A stretch of DNA of 64,000 nt from Tildeniella torsiva UHER 1998/13D (GCA_019358835.1 JAHHIH010000007.1:124001-188000), one strand, 5' to 3'; counted from the stretch's first letter, positions 43,578 to 52,934 are shown. Program-made: numbers and translations. Notes: a model not told the origin generated them from the letters alone.

Positions 43578-44630
43578 ATGCGCAAGTGGGGTTTACTCGC
43601 AGCTGCCCTCGGGCTAACGCTGGCCGCCTGTGGTGGCGGTACTACTACTACCGCTGATGGGGAAGCCGCTCCCGCTGGTGGGGGCCGTCTCGACGTCGTT
43701 AAAGAGCGCGGACAGCTAGTCTGTGGTGTTGATGGTGGCATTCCGGGCTTTAGCTTTGTGGATGAAAGTGGCACCTACACCGGGCTCGATGTCGATATCT
43801 GTAAGGCCGTCGCCGCCGCTGTGCTGGGCGATGCCGAAGCCGTAGAGTACCGTCGCTTAGACTCGACCGAGCGCTTTACCGCCCTCTCTGGGGGTGAAGT
43901 TGACATGCTCTCCCGCAACACCACCTGGACCATTAGCCGTGATACCAGCGTGGGTCTTGAGTTTGCGCCGACCACCTTTTTCGATGGTCAGGGCATGTTG
44001 GTGCGTGCAGACAGCGGCATCGCAGACCTTGAGGATTTTGCCGGTAAGGCCATCTGTGTGGAAACCGGAACCACCACCGAGCTTAACCTGACTGACCAAA
44101 TGCGTCAGCTGGGTGTGGACTTTGAGCCCGTGGTGTTTCAGGATGCCGACGCCGCCTACGCAGCCTACGACGAAGGCCGTTGCGAGGGCATGACCTCTGA
44201 CAAGTCGCAGCTGGTGGCTCGCCGCAGCACCCTGCCCAACCCCGACGAGCACACCCTGCTCGAAGTCACTATGTCGAAAGAGCCCCTGGGCCCTGTGACC
44301 ACCAACAACGACTCTGGCTGGTACGACGTGGTCAAGTGGGTCACCTATGGTTTGATTCAGGCCGAGGAGTTTGGTATTACCTCTGAGAATATCGCTACCT
44401 TTGAAGCCACTGATAACCCTGATATTGCTCGCTTCCTGGGCCAAGAGGGCACCTTGGGTACCGATATGGGGCTGCCCAATGACTTCATGGTGCAGGTGAT
44501 CACCCAGGTGGGTAACTACGGCGAAGTCTATGAGCGCAACGTGGGAGCTGACTCTGAGTTTGCTCTAGAGCGCGGTCAAAACGCGCTGTGGACTGAGGGT
44601 GGCCTCATGTACTCTCCCCCCTTCCGCTAA
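43578..44630 (+). CDS. Amino-acid ABC transporter substrate-binding lipoprotein (NatF/AapJ-like)
   Basis: 350 residues. The lipoprotein signal (MRKWGLLAAALGLTLAAC, Cys18) is followed by a Gly/Thr linker and SBP_bac_3 lobes: VKERGQLVCGVDGGIPGFSF, TGLDVDICKAVAAAVLG and AICVETGTTTELNL. The long form with C-terminal NVGADSEFALERGQNALWTEGGLMYSPPFR is the AapJ/BztA class that binds many L-amino acids. It pairs with the two long permeases downstream, as in the Anabaena N-II (NatFGH-BgtA) transporter. It is followed by its own terminator. Confidence 0.9.
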   Translation: MRKWGLLAAALGLTLAACGGGTTTTADGEAAPAGGGRLDVVKERGQLVCGVDGGIPGFSFVDESGTYTGLDVDICKAVAAAVLGDAEAVEYRRLDSTERFTALSGGEVDMLSRNTTWTISRDTSVGLEFAPTTFFDGQGMLVRADSGIADLEDFAGKAICVETGTTTELNLTDQMRQLGVDFEPVVFQDADAAYAAYDEGRCEGMTSDKSQLVARRSTLPNPDEHTLLEVTMSKEPLGPVTTNNDSGWYDVVKWVTYGLIQAEEFGITSENIATFEATDNPDIARFLGQEGTLGTDMGLPNDFMVQVITQVGNYGEVYERNVGADSEFALERGQNALWTEGGLMYSPPFR

Positions 44631-44699
44631 GGAACGCCTGCTGCTCGGTGGGAGTCTCTAGCCCCCACCGAAGCTCTCTACTCTGGACTATCAGGTTGA

Positions 44700-44726
44700 A
44701 AGGCGCAGCTAGACTGCGCCTTTTTT
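44700..44726 (+). terminator. Intrinsic terminator between binding protein and permease genes
   Basis: AAGGCGCAG (44700-44708), loop CTAGA, CTGCGCCTT (44714-44722), with a T-run to 44726. It should partly end transcription after the binding protein, so that binding protein is made in excess over the permeases. Confidence 0.85.
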
Positions 44727-44832
44727 ATAAATCCTTGTAACAAATTGAACTTTTCTTGACATCGCTCTTAGATTATTTTGCTGACAGCTCTAGCACTGCT
44801 CTCTTTGCACTGATACACCACAGGTGACGTAA

Positions 44833-46011
44833 ATGGCCCACGATAGCGGCAGCAAAACCTTTGACCTTAAGGCAATGCTGCGAGACGAGCGCTTCTGGAA
44901 GATTGCCTTCCAGGTGATTACGCTGATCGTTGTCCTTCTCTTGCTGAGCTTTTTCCTGGGTAATTTGAACCGCAACCTGATTCAGCAGGGGCGGGCCTTT
45001 GGGTTTAGCTTTTTGCGGAACCCGGCGGGCTTTAGCATTGGCGAAAGCTTGATTCAATATCGCCCTAACGACCCCTACTGGCGGGCGCTGATGGTGGGCT
45101 TGGGGAATACCTTGACCCTGGTAGTAGGCGGTATTGTTTTGACCACTTTGCTAGGCGTAGTGGCTGGGGTGGCAAGCTTTTCTAAGAACTGGCTGTTGCA
45201 AAAGCTCAGCCGTTTATATGTGGGGCTGGTGCAAAATATTCCGCTGTTGTTGCAGTTGTTCTTTTGGTATTTCGCTATCTTTGGTGCCCTGCCCAACCCG
45301 GCTAACCAGATTGGGGTACTGGGGCTGGCTTTTTTGAACAATCGAGGGGTTTATATTCCTTGGGCCAGCAGTGCGCTGCTGGCAATATTAGGCATTGCGG
45401 CTACGGTTGGGGCGGCGATCGCCGCCCTTTTCCTCTGGCGCTGGCGCACCAAAATTCGCATTGAAACTGGGGTCGGTGGCCAGGCTCAGTCCATTGCTTT
45501 GGCGGTGGTGGCGCTAGCCTGGCTGGCCATCATCACCGTAGGTATGGACTGGACTGTACCGGAGGGTGTTGAGGGGGGTGGCGTAACCGGTGGCTTGCGC
45601 CTGTCGCGGGAGTATGTGGCATCCCTCACAGCATTGGTCTTTTACACCTCTGCCTTTGTGGCGGAGATCGTGCGGGCAGGCATTCAGTCGGTGTCGAAGG
45701 GGCAGTGGGAAGCCGCCCGCACCCTGGGGCTAAATGCGGGCATGGTAATGCGGCTGGTGGTATTTCCCCAGGCGCTGCGGGTGATCATTCCACCGATGAA
45801 CAGTCAGTACATGAACCTGACTAAAAACTCTAGCCTGGCCTTTGCGATCGCCTTTCCTGAAATTTATTCGATTGCCACCACCACCTACAACCAAACTGGC
45901 CGCCCGGTTGAAGTCTTCGTGGTCATGATGGCCACCTATTTAACCCTGTGTTTGCTGATAACTGTGGTGATGAACCAGTTCAACCGATCTGTGCAGTTCA
46001 AGGAGCGCTAA
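44833..46011 (+). CDS. Amino-acid ABC transporter permease (NatG/AapQ-like)
   Basis: 392 residues, longer than the ~220 of simple HisM permeases, as in the AapQ/BztB class. About eight membrane helices are predicted. The N-terminal extension includes FQVITLIVVLLLLSFFLGNL. The core has LYVGLVQNIPLLLQLFFWYF and the EAA loop GQWEAARTLGLNAGMVMRLV. An AGGTGA sequence lies 6 bases before the ATG. The next permease starts 3 bases after the stop. Confidence 0.9.
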   Translation: MAHDSGSKTFDLKAMLRDERFWKIAFQVITLIVVLLLLSFFLGNLNRNLIQQGRAFGFSFLRNPAGFSIGESLIQYRPNDPYWRALMVGLGNTLTLVVGGIVLTTLLGVVAGVASFSKNWLLQKLSRLYVGLVQNIPLLLQLFFWYFAIFGALPNPANQIGVLGLAFLNNRGVYIPWASSALLAILGIAATVGAAIAALFLWRWRTKIRIETGVGGQAQSIALAVVALAWLAIITVGMDWTVPEGVEGGGVTGGLRLSREYVASLTALVFYTSAFVAEIVRAGIQSVSKGQWEAARTLGLNAGMVMRLVVFPQALRVIIPPMNSQYMNLTKNSSLAFAIAFPEIYSIATTTYNQTGRPVEVFVVMMATYLTLCLLITVVMNQFNRSVQFKER

Positions 46012-46014
46012 GCT

Positions 46015-47232
46015 ATGACCTCCGTAACACCCGACTCTGTCTCCTCTGCACGCCCCGATGTGCTGGCCCTAGGGCCAGTGGCCTGGGCCAAAAAAAATCT
46101 GTTTAGCGACTGGTTTAACAGCCTGCTCACCATTCTGATTGTGGGTATCTTCGGCTGGGGAATTTTTCGCTTGGTCTTGTGGGCTTTAACGGTTGCCCAG
46201 TGGCAGGTCATTCCCAACAACTTTGGCCTGTTCATGTCCGGTACCTTTCCCTCCCAGCTTTACACTCGTATTTGGGCGATTCTGGCGATTATCTGCGGCC
46301 TGGCCGGGCTGTCGTGGGGAGTGCTGGGGCGCAATGTCTCTACTCTATTTAGCCGCAATGTGCTGATTGGCCTGGGGGCAGTCTGTGCCTTTATTGTGCT
46401 GTTTCCACCGACTCGACCCAACTCGCTACAGCTGTTGCCGATGGTGGCTCTGGTGGCTGGGGGGGCAGCGGCAGGGCGGCAGATCGGGCGCAAGTTTCCT
46501 GGGGTAGGCAAGTGGATTTCACTATCCTGGTTCTTGTCGTATTTTGTCGCGCTCTGGCTGCTGGGCGGAGGGTTAGGGCTGACCAAAGTCTCAACCAACG
46601 ACTGGGGCGGTTTGGTACTGACCCTGTTTACAGCGGTGAGCGGCATTGTGCTGTGCTTTCCGCTGGGGCTGCTGCTGGCCCTGGGGCGGCGCAGTGCGCT
46701 GCCGGTGGTGCGCTTGCTATCTACCGCCTACATCGAGCTGGTGCGGGGCGTGCCCCTGGTGGCCTTTCTATTCATGGGGCAGGTGATGATTCCGCTGTTT
46801 TTGCCGATTGGGTCGCGGCCCGATCGCATTTTGCGGGCGGTCATTGCGCTGGCTCTGTTTAGCGCCGCCTACCTGGCCGAAAACGTGCGGGCGGGCTTGC
46901 AGGCGGTACCTCGCGGCCAGCGCGAAGCCGCCATGTCTTTGGGGCTCAACACCCCCACCACCCTGGGCCTGATCATTTTGCCCCAGGCGCTCAAGATTGC
47001 GATTCCGGCGATCGTGGGGCAGTTTATTAGCTTGTTTCAAGACACCACGCTGCTGTCGATCGTGGGCCTGGCGGAATTGCTGGGCATTGGTAAATCGATC
47101 TTGGCTAACCCGGCCTATCTGGGGCGCTACGCCGAGGTTTACCTCTTCTTAGCGGTGATTTACTGGTTCTTTTGCTACGCCATGTCTTTGGCTAGCCGCA
47201 AAATTGAGGAAAAACTCAATACTGAACATTAG
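46015..47232 (+). CDS. Amino-acid ABC transporter permease (NatH/AapM-like)
   Basis: 405 residues, with about nine membrane helices. The C-terminal core shows YIELVRGVPLVAFLFMGQVM and the EAA loop GQREAAMSLGLNTPTTLGLI, followed by GLAELLGIGKSILANP. It forms a heterodimer with the preceding permease. A 186-base gap separates it from the ATPase gene, unusually wide for this operon type; no terminator is visible there. Confidence 0.9.
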   Translation: MTSVTPDSVSSARPDVLALGPVAWAKKNLFSDWFNSLLTILIVGIFGWGIFRLVLWALTVAQWQVIPNNFGLFMSGTFPSQLYTRIWAILAIICGLAGLSWGVLGRNVSTLFSRNVLIGLGAVCAFIVLFPPTRPNSLQLLPMVALVAGGAAAGRQIGRKFPGVGKWISLSWFLSYFVALWLLGGGLGLTKVSTNDWGGLVLTLFTAVSGIVLCFPLGLLLALGRRSALPVVRLLSTAYIELVRGVPLVAFLFMGQVMIPLFLPIGSRPDRILRAVIALALFSAAYLAENVRAGLQAVPRGQREAAMSLGLNTPTTLGLIILPQALKIAIPAIVGQFISLFQDTTLLSIVGLAELLGIGKSILANPAYLGRYAEVYLFLAVIYWFFCYAMSLASRKIEEKLNTEH

Positions 47233-47418
47233 ATACCTTTCTGCGTAATGTCTCTCCGTGTAACAGTTGACAGTCTGGAATCCAGAAACCTCCTAGGGTT
47301 AAGGCAAAATAGCATTATCTTGCGCTAGCGCCCCGCCCTGTCGGGTTTAGCTATGTTGAAAACGTCCATTTCATGAGTTGTTAGCAGCCCCAAGGGCGCG
47401 ATAAAGAGGAAACCTTTC

Positions 47419-48198
47419 ATGACACAGTTTCAGACGGAGCAACCCTCGGCCCACTCCACCAGCACCGAGCCTGTGATCGTCGCTCGCGACGTGGAAAAGT
47501 GGTACGACAACGGCTTTCACGTGCTCAAGGGCGTCAGTATGACGGTCTACAAGGGCGAAGTGCTGGTGGTGATGGGGCCGTCTGGGTCGGGTAAGTCAAC
47601 CTTTATTCGCACCTTTAATGCACTAGAGCCCTACCAAAAAGGCTCCATTGAGGTCGATGGCATCACCATTTCCCACGACCTAAAAAATATTGAGGCCATC
47701 CGCCGCGAGGTGGGCATGGTGTTTCAGCAGTTCAACCTGTTCCCTCACCTGACGGTGCTGCAAAACGTAACCCTGGCCCCCATTTGGGTGCGCCGCTGGC
47801 CCAAGGCCAAGGCCCAAGAAGTTGCCATGCAGCTGCTAGAGCGGGTAGGCATTTTAGAGCAGGCCCACAAGTTTCCCGGTCAGCTGTCGGGGGGGCAACA
47901 GCAGCGTGTTGCGATCGCCCGTTCCCTAGCCATGCAGCCCAAGGTGATGCTGTTTGACGAGCCCACCTCTGCCCTCGACCCTGAGATGGTGCGGGAAGTG
48001 CTGGATGTAATGCGCGGCCTGGCAAAGACTGGCATTACGATGGTGTGCGTCACTCACGAGGTGGGTTTTGCCCGCGAGGTGGCCGATCGCGTCGTGCTAA
48101 TGGATGGTGGCTACCTCGTCGAAGAAAACACGCCCCAAGAGTTCTTCAGCAACCCCCGCGAAGACCGCACTCAAAAATTTCTCTCCCAGATTCTTTAG
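47419..48198 (+). CDS. Amino-acid ABC transporter ATP-binding protein (AapP/GlnQ-like)
   Basis: 259 residues. Walker A is [18 protein letters not shown], the Q-loop is [17 protein letters not shown], the signature is [16 protein letters not shown], Walker B is [15 protein letters not shown], and the H-loop is [15 protein letters not shown]. This is the polar amino-acid family. GAGGAA lies 7 bases before the ATG. It is the last transporter gene; the DUF2358 gene starts at the base after its stop. Confidence 0.94.
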   Translation: MTQFQTEQPSAHSTSTEPVIVARDVEKWYDNGFHVLKGVSMTVYKGEVLVVMGPSGSGKSTFIRTFNALEPYQKGSIEVDGITISHDLKNIEAIRREVGMVFQQFNLFPHLTVLQNVTLAPIWVRRWPKAKAQEVAMQLLERVGILEQAHKFPGQLSGGQQQRVAIARSLAMQPKVMLFDEPTSALDPEMVREVLDVMRGLAKTGITMVCVTHEVGFAREVADRVVLMDGGYLVEENTPQEFFSNPREDRTQKFLSQIL

Positions 48199-48582
48199 GT
48201 GGATATTCTCGAACAGATTCGCCTCGACTACGAGCGGTTCCCCTGCGATCAGAGCTACTATCTCTACGCTGAGGATGTTTACTTTAAAGATCCGCTCAAC
48301 CAGTTTCGGGGCGTCGATCGTTACCAGCGCATGATTGGTTTCATCAGCCACTGGTTTAAGGATGTTGATCTGCAACTGCACGGGATTGAGTACTCCAACC
48401 CCAGCCAAATTGACACCCACTGGACGCTGAGTTGGGTCGCCCCGTTTCCCTGGAAACCACGGATGAGCATTCCCGGTCGCAGTGAGCTAGGGCTAGCGCA
48501 GGGCAAAATTATCTCTCACATCGACTATTGGGATTGTTCGCGGCTGGCGGTGCTGAAGCAGGCGTTTGGCCTAAAAAGCTAA
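48199..48582 (+). CDS. DUF2358 protein
   Basis: 127 residues from a GTG that follows directly on the stop of the transporter ATPase, so translation is probably coupled. The sequence pattern (IRLDYERFPCDQSYYLYAED, FKDPLNQFRGVDRYQRMIGF, HIDYWDCSRLAVLKQAF) matches DUF2358, an NTF2-like fold family of cyanobacteria and plants with unknown function. Why it sits in an amino-acid transporter operon is not clear. Confidence 0.8.
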   Translation: MDILEQIRLDYERFPCDQSYYLYAEDVYFKDPLNQFRGVDRYQRMIGFISHWFKDVDLQLHGIEYSNPSQIDTHWTLSWVAPFPWKPRMSIPGRSELGLAQGKIISHIDYWDCSRLAVLKQAFGLKS

Positions 48583-48665
48583 ATCTCGTTGGGGTCAACG
48601 CCTAGCTCTCGCAGGCGCTGGGCAAGGCGATCGCCCCGCTGCTGGGTCGGTTCCGGTGCGATGGA
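48579..48665 (-). pseudogene. Relic of a Uma2-family gene (C-terminal tail only)
   Basis: Reading the minus strand gives APEPTQQRGDRLAQRLREL and then GVDPNEI before a stop. That is the typical C-terminal tail of Uma2/DUF820 nucleases (QRADRLAAKLRELG-like). A TGA lies just upstream in frame and no nuclease core is present. Its stop codon overlaps the DUF2358 stop on the other strand. Confidence 0.65.
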
Positions 48666-48805
48666 ATGGGCAAGTAGGCTAGGTCATGATGCTGGGGCAA
48701 CTGGGCTGTTTCTCATTTTTCTCACTTTTGGAATGAGCCATCTGTAAAGGAGACGATGGATCAAATTCCTGCCACAATCGAGGAAGATTTATTGAGAATG
48801 ACAGC

Positions 48806-49219
48806 ATGCGGTTCCTACAAAAGACATTGGCCGGGACTTGCCTGTTTTTTGGGCTCTTAATAGTGCTGGTGGCAACGGTCGAAATCCTCAACCCTACTAC
48901 TAGTGACGAAGACCGCTCAGGGTCGGTGGCGGCCCTCGTGATCTTTGGACTGCCGCCGACCGCCTTGGGTGCTTGGTTGATTTGGAATTTGCGGCAACAA
49001 TACGAGCGATCGCTAGAAAACCTCGCCGATCAGCAAGAGCAGCGGTTTCTACAGCTCCTTCAAGACCACAAGGGCGACTTAACAGTGCTTCAGTTTGCCA
49101 CCGCAACCCAACTGTCGCTGGAAGAGTCCAAAGTTTACCTAGACGAAAAAGCGCAGCAGCTAAATGCCTCGTTCGATGTTTTAGACAACGGGGCCGTAGT
49201 CTATCGCTTTCCTCTGTAG
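48806..49219 (+). CDS. Two-helix membrane protein with winged-helix-like tail, paralogue A
   Basis: 137 residues. Two hydrophobic segments (about 7-27 FLQKTLAGTCLFFGLLIVLV; about 45-63 VAALVIFGLPPTALGAWLIW) are followed by a coiled-coil-like stretch with QQEQRFLQLLQDHKGDLTVL and a compact C-terminal domain ending FDVLDNGAVVYRFPL. The tail's pattern (GDLT..QFA..TQLSLEESK..L...) looks like a small winged helix. The next gene is a diverged tandem copy. The family is unknown to me. Confidence 0.7.
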   Translation: MRFLQKTLAGTCLFFGLLIVLVATVEILNPTTSDEDRSGSVAALVIFGLPPTALGAWLIWNLRQQYERSLENLADQQEQRFLQLLQDHKGDLTVLQFATATQLSLEESKVYLDEKAQQLNASFDVLDNGAVVYRFPL

Positions 49220-49408
49220 ACGTCTACGAGCCAGATGGATGGGCCTGCCCAACGGAGTATCCGATGGAATAGGTCACAGATTGCCACGTCAACTGAGTTG
49301 CTTCTTATTATGTAAGGGGTTAGACGTGGCCAATCTCTGTGGGCGAACTGGAGAAACAAAGGTTACGATAACCGTCAAAACCGAGAGCGACCGGTAGAGG
49401 AGACGGCT

Positions 49409-49825
49409 ATGCGGATGTTACAGAAGGCTTTGGCTGGAGCTTGTGTGCTATTTGGGCTATCAATTACGCTTCTAGCGACAACCCAACTAATTGGCTCCGA
49501 CGACGATGAATGGGAAGATCGAGCCGAGACTGGGTTAGCGTTGGTTATGTTTGGCGTCGCCCCTACGGCGTTGGGCACCTGGCTGGCATGGAATTTGCGA
49601 TCCAACAACCAGCAATTATCCCAAGCCGTGTCGATCCAGCAGGAACAGATGTTTTTACAGCTGCTTCAGAATCAGGCGGGCGACCTCACTATTGTTCAGT
49701 TCGCGGCGGCTGCGCAAATGCCGGTTGAGCAGGCCAAAGCGTTTCTCGACCAAAAAGCTCAGGTTCTCGACGCATCCTTTGATGTCAAAGATACCGGAGC
49801 ACTTGTCTATCGCTTTCCCCTGTAG
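49409..49825 (+). CDS. Two-helix membrane protein with winged-helix-like tail, paralogue B
   Basis: 138 residues, collinear along its whole length with the gene at 48806. Shared blocks are LQKxLAGxCxxFGL, FGxxPTALGxWLxWNLR, QQEQxFLQLLQ, GDLTxxQFAxAxQ and the end VYRFPL. An acidic loop (GSDDDEWEDRAETG) sits between the helices. The spacing and matching flanks (TCTATCGCTTTCC at both 3' ends) indicate tandem duplication. It converges on serS with stops 4 bases apart. Confidence 0.7.
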   Translation: MRMLQKALAGACVLFGLSITLLATTQLIGSDDDEWEDRAETGLALVMFGVAPTALGTWLAWNLRSNNQQLSQAVSIQQEQMFLQLLQNQAGDLTIVQFAAAAQMPVEQAKAFLDQKAQVLDASFDVKDTGALVYRFPL

Positions 49826-49829
49826 GCGT

Positions 49830-51107
49830 CTACAGATACTCGCGGTTGAGGTAGGGTTGCAGCACCTCAGGTACTCGCACTGAGCCGTTGGCCTCCTGGT
49901 AATTTTCCAGAATGGCGGCCATGGTGCGGCCAATGGCCAGGCCAGATCCATTGAGGGTGTGGACGTACTGAGTGCCTTTTTGACCCGCTGATTTAAAGCG
50001 AATGTTGGCGCGGCGGGCTTGGAAATCCAAGCAATTCGAGCAGCTGGAGATCTCCCGGTAGTTCTCAGAAGACGGCATCCACACCTCGAGATCGTAGGTT
50101 TTGCAGCTTGAGAAGCCCAGGTCGCCAGTGCACAGCGCCAGCACTCGGTAGGGCAGCTTGAGCTGTTGCAGAATGTCTTCCGCATCGCCCACCAGAGCTT
50201 CTAGCTCGTCAAAGGAGGTGTCGGGGTGGACAAACTTGTACATCTCCACTTTGTTGAACTGGTGGAGGCGAATAAGGCCACGGGTGTCTTTGCCGTAGCT
50301 ACCGGCCTCGCGGCGAAAGCAGGGGGTGTAGGCGCAGTAGTGAATAGGGAGTTGCTCAGCCGCAAGAATGTCGTCGCGGTGCAGGTTGGTGAGGGGCACC
50401 TCAGCGGTGGGGGTAAGCCACAGGTCATCGTTGCGACACTGGAAGCTCTCTTCGGCGAATTTAGGGAGCTGGCCCGAGGCGGTTAGCGCTGCGGAATTAA
50501 TTAGGTATGGAGGAATGATCTCGTAGTAGCCTGCTTTGGTGTGGCGATCGAGCATGAAGGAGATCAGCGCTCTCTCCAGGGCAGCACCTGCGCCTTTTAG
50601 GACGACAAAGCGGCTTTGGGCAATCTTTTCGGCGGCGCGCTTAAAGTCGAGAATGCCGAGGGTTTCGCCAATTTCCCAGTGGGGCTTAGCGGGCTGCTTG
50701 GGCAGGTACTCATCGCCCCAGCGGCGCACTTCGACGTTTTCGGTTTCGTCTTTGCCGACGGGGGTGGTGTCGCTGGGCAGGTTGGGCAGGCCGAGCAGAA
50801 TGGCCTCAATCTGGGCTTTAATCTCGCGCTCTTGGGGTTCCAGGGTTTGCAGCTCGGCCTTGACCTGGTTGCCTTCGTCTTTGAGGGCGGTAACTTCGGG
50901 GCCGTTGGGGGCGGCTCCGGCTTTAATGGTTTGGCCAACCTGCTTGCCAATCTCGTTGCTGCGGGCTTGCAGCTGCGATCGCACCGTCTCGATCTGGCGC
51001 TGCTGCTGGTCTAGCTCTAGCAGCGGGGTCAAATCGTACTTGCCCCGCTTACCCAGAGCAGTCTGCACCCGCTCTGGGTTTTCTCGGATTTGCTTTAGAT
51101 CTAGCAC
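49830..51107 (-). CDS. serS: Seryl-tRNA synthetase
   Basis: Class II synthetase, 425 residues from a GTG at 51107. The N-terminal coiled-coil arm (about residues 25-100) contacts tRNA-Ser. Motif 2 is [20 protein letters not shown] and motif 3 is near [20 protein letters not shown]. The serine-binding region contains [10 protein letters not shown]. Length and architecture are standard. Confidence 0.96.
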   Translation of the reverse strand: MLDLKQIRENPERVQTALGKRGKYDLTPLLELDQQQRQIETVRSQLQARSNEIGKQVGQTIKAGAAPNGPEVTALKDEGNQVKAELQTLEPQEREIKAQIEAILLGLPNLPSDTTPVGKDETENVEVRRWGDEYLPKQPAKPHWEIGETLGILDFKRAAEKIAQSRFVVLKGAGAALERALISFMLDRHTKAGYYEIIPPYLINSAALTASGQLPKFAEESFQCRNDDLWLTPTAEVPLTNLHRDDILAAEQLPIHYCAYTPCFRREAGSYGKDTRGLIRLHQFNKVEMYKFVHPDTSFDELEALVGDAEDILQQLKLPYRVLALCTGDLGFSSCKTYDLEVWMPSSENYREISSCSNCLDFQARRANIRFKSAGQKGTQYVHTLNGSGLAIGRTMAAILENYQEANGSVRVPEVLQPYLNREYL

Positions 51108-51181
51108 AGCAGCCCTCTACAATCTGAAATCTGATGTTTTGACAGGAAACTCCTTGCCAATAGATCAGAATATCAGCATTC

Positions 51182-51421
51182 CTAAAATACCTGCTCAATC
51201 TCGGCAATTTCAGGAATAAACTCGCGCAGGCGACGCTCGATGCCCATGCGCAGGGTCATGGCAGAGCTGGGGCAAGAGCCGCAGGCTCCCTGGAGGCGGA
51301 GTTTGACCACTGGGCCGTCGATTTCCACTAGCTCCACGTTGCCGCCGTCGGCCAGTAGGTAGGGCCGCAGTTCGTCGAGCACTTGCTCAACATTGGGGGG
51401 AGTAAGGGCAAGGGTTTCCAT
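51182..51421 (-). CDS. nfu: NFU-type iron-sulfur cluster scaffold
   Basis: 79-residue protein equal to the C-terminal domain of NifU. The cluster-binding CxxC is in [20 protein letters not shown] (near residues 48-51), preceded by [18 protein letters not shown]. In cyanobacteria NfuA of this size is the main scaffold delivering 4Fe-4S clusters, including those of photosystem I. It lies just upstream of serS on the same strand but is separated by 74 bases. Confidence 0.93.
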   Translation of the reverse strand: METLALTPPNVEQVLDELRPYLLADGGNVELVEIDGPVVKLRLQGACGSCPSSAMTLRMGIERRLREFIPEIAEIEQVF

Positions 51422-51611
51422 AGGGTTATATTCGCCAAACGCATTGTGAACTAGAACTATCTCTATTCTAGGGATTTTGCCCCCACATCAAAGCGTGCGA
51501 TCGCATCGTTGCCATTGATCTTGCTTAGGCGCCCATTAAATGTTAACTTTTGTAAGGAAATGTTTCAAAATTTACAATCTTTCGTCCAGTACCCTTTAAG
51601 GAAATCACAGT

Positions 51612-52571
51612 ATGCCGTTTACACTCGATTCAGCGCGCAATATCTTCCCCAGTACCCTCACTGCTGATGCGGTACCCGCTACCATTGCTCGCTTTACGCA
51701 GCTGAGTGCAGAAGACCAACTGGCGTTAATTTGGTTTGCCTACCTCGACATGGGCAAAGGCATCACCATTGCGGCTCCCGGCGCGGCCAGCATGCAGTTT
51801 GCTGAGGCCACCATGAACGAGATTAAAGCCATGTCGTTCCAGGAGCAATCGCAGGTCATGTGCGACCTAGCCAACCGGGCCGACACCCCCGTTGGCCGCA
51901 CCTACTCGACCTGGTCGCCCAACATTAAGCTGGGGTTCTGGTACAAGCTGGGTCAGTGGATGGAGGAAGGCTTCGTCGCCCCCATTCCCGAAGGCTATCA
52001 GTTGTCGGCCAATGCCTCAGCGGTGCTGCAATCGATCCGCAACTTAGAGTCGGGTCAGCAGATCACGGTGCTGCGCAATGCCGTGGTTGATATGGGCTTT
52101 GACCCCAAGCAAATGGGCTCTTACACCCGCGTAGCCGAGCCTGTAGTGCCGCCCCAAGATGTTGCCAAGCGCAGTCAGGTCTCCATTGAGGGGGTCACAA
52201 ACCAAACGGTGCTGGCCTACATGAACAACCTCAATGCCAACGACTTTACTGCCCTCATCGAGCTGTTCACCGATGATGGTGCCCTGCAACCCCCCTTCCA
52301 GCGGCCCATCGTGGGCAAGGCCAACGTGCTGCGCTTCTTTCAAGAAGATTGCCAAAATCTCAAACTGATCCCTGAGCGCGGGGTTACCGAACCCGCCGCT
52401 GATGGCTTTACCCAAATTAAGGTTACCGGCAAGGTGCAAACCCCGTGGTTTGGCGCTGGTGTCGGTATGAATATCGCCTGGCGGTTTTTGATCAACCCTG
52501 AGGGCAAGATTTTCTTTGTTGCTATCGACCTACTGGCTTCTCCTAAAGAGCTGCTAAACCTAGTCCGCTAG
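51612..52571 (+). CDS. ocp: Orange carotenoid protein (OCP)
   Basis: 319-residue blue-green-light sensor and phycobilisome quencher that binds a ketocarotenoid. The N-terminal helical effector domain covers about residues 1-165 and the C-terminal NTF2-like domain about 197-317. Key residues are present: Tyr44 and Trp110 near the carotenoid, Arg155 in ITVLRNAVVD (phycobilisome binding and domain salt bridge), and Tyr203 and Trp290, which match Tyr201 and Trp288 of the Synechocystis protein with a linker two residues longer. AAGGA lies upstream of the ATG. frp follows 363 bases later, the usual partner arrangement. Confidence 0.97.
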   Translation: MPFTLDSARNIFPSTLTADAVPATIARFTQLSAEDQLALIWFAYLDMGKGITIAAPGAASMQFAEATMNEIKAMSFQEQSQVMCDLANRADTPVGRTYSTWSPNIKLGFWYKLGQWMEEGFVAPIPEGYQLSANASAVLQSIRNLESGQQITVLRNAVVDMGFDPKQMGSYTRVAEPVVPPQDVAKRSQVSIEGVTNQTVLAYMNNLNANDFTALIELFTDDGALQPPFQRPIVGKANVLRFFQEDCQNLKLIPERGVTEPAADGFTQIKVTGKVQTPWFGAGVGMNIAWRFLINPEGKIFFVAIDLLASPKELLNLVR

Positions 52572-52580
52572 AGTTTCGGC

Positions 52581-52663
52581 AAGGCATAGCCAGAAACCGG
52601 GTTTCTGAACCGCGATCGGCGGATATTCTCTAGCAAAGAGCCGGTTTCTGGCTTAGCTGCCTT
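52581..52663. repeat. Palindromic element after ocp (AGAAACCGG type)
   Basis: AGCCAGAAACCGG (52588-52600) pairs perfectly with CCGGTTTCTGGCT (52641-52653), with an outer AAGGCA/TGCCTT pair (52581-52586, 52658-52663). The core GAAACCGGGTTTC is a repeat I know from many filamentous cyanobacteria. Probably a small non-coding mobile or REP-like element. Confidence 0.65.
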
Positions 52664-52686
52664 GTCAGGCTTGCCCAAACCCAAAC

Positions 52687-52726
52687 AAACCACGGGCCAT
52701 CCTCAACTGAGGGTGGCCCGTGGTTT
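52687..52726 (+). terminator. Hairpin terminator of ocp
   Basis: AAACCACGGGCCATCCTC pairs with GAGGGTGGCCCGTGGTTT through one G-U pair; the 3' end runs into TTTATGA. The T-run is short, so it may also work as an mRNA-stabilising 3' end. Confidence 0.7.
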
Positions 52727-52934
52727 ATGAGAGCTTGCAAAGCTCTGTAATATTCCTTAATATAGATAGATATCCATGGTTGCTACACAAATATAGCCAG
52801 GGGCTGATCACCATTAAGGGTTCAGCCGCAGCCTTATCTGACTGAGGTGTTGCTTTAAGCACTGCGATCGTGCTGAGTACGTTCTCAGGAGTCATCTATG
52901 GCAGTTTTTTATCCTTTTTTCCAATCTTTGAATC
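52727..52934. other. Gene-free stretch upstream of frp
   Basis: With the two hairpin elements before it, this makes 363 bases between ocp and frp. It contains A/T-rich sequence and must hold the frp promoter; I see no further gene. Confidence 0.5.
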
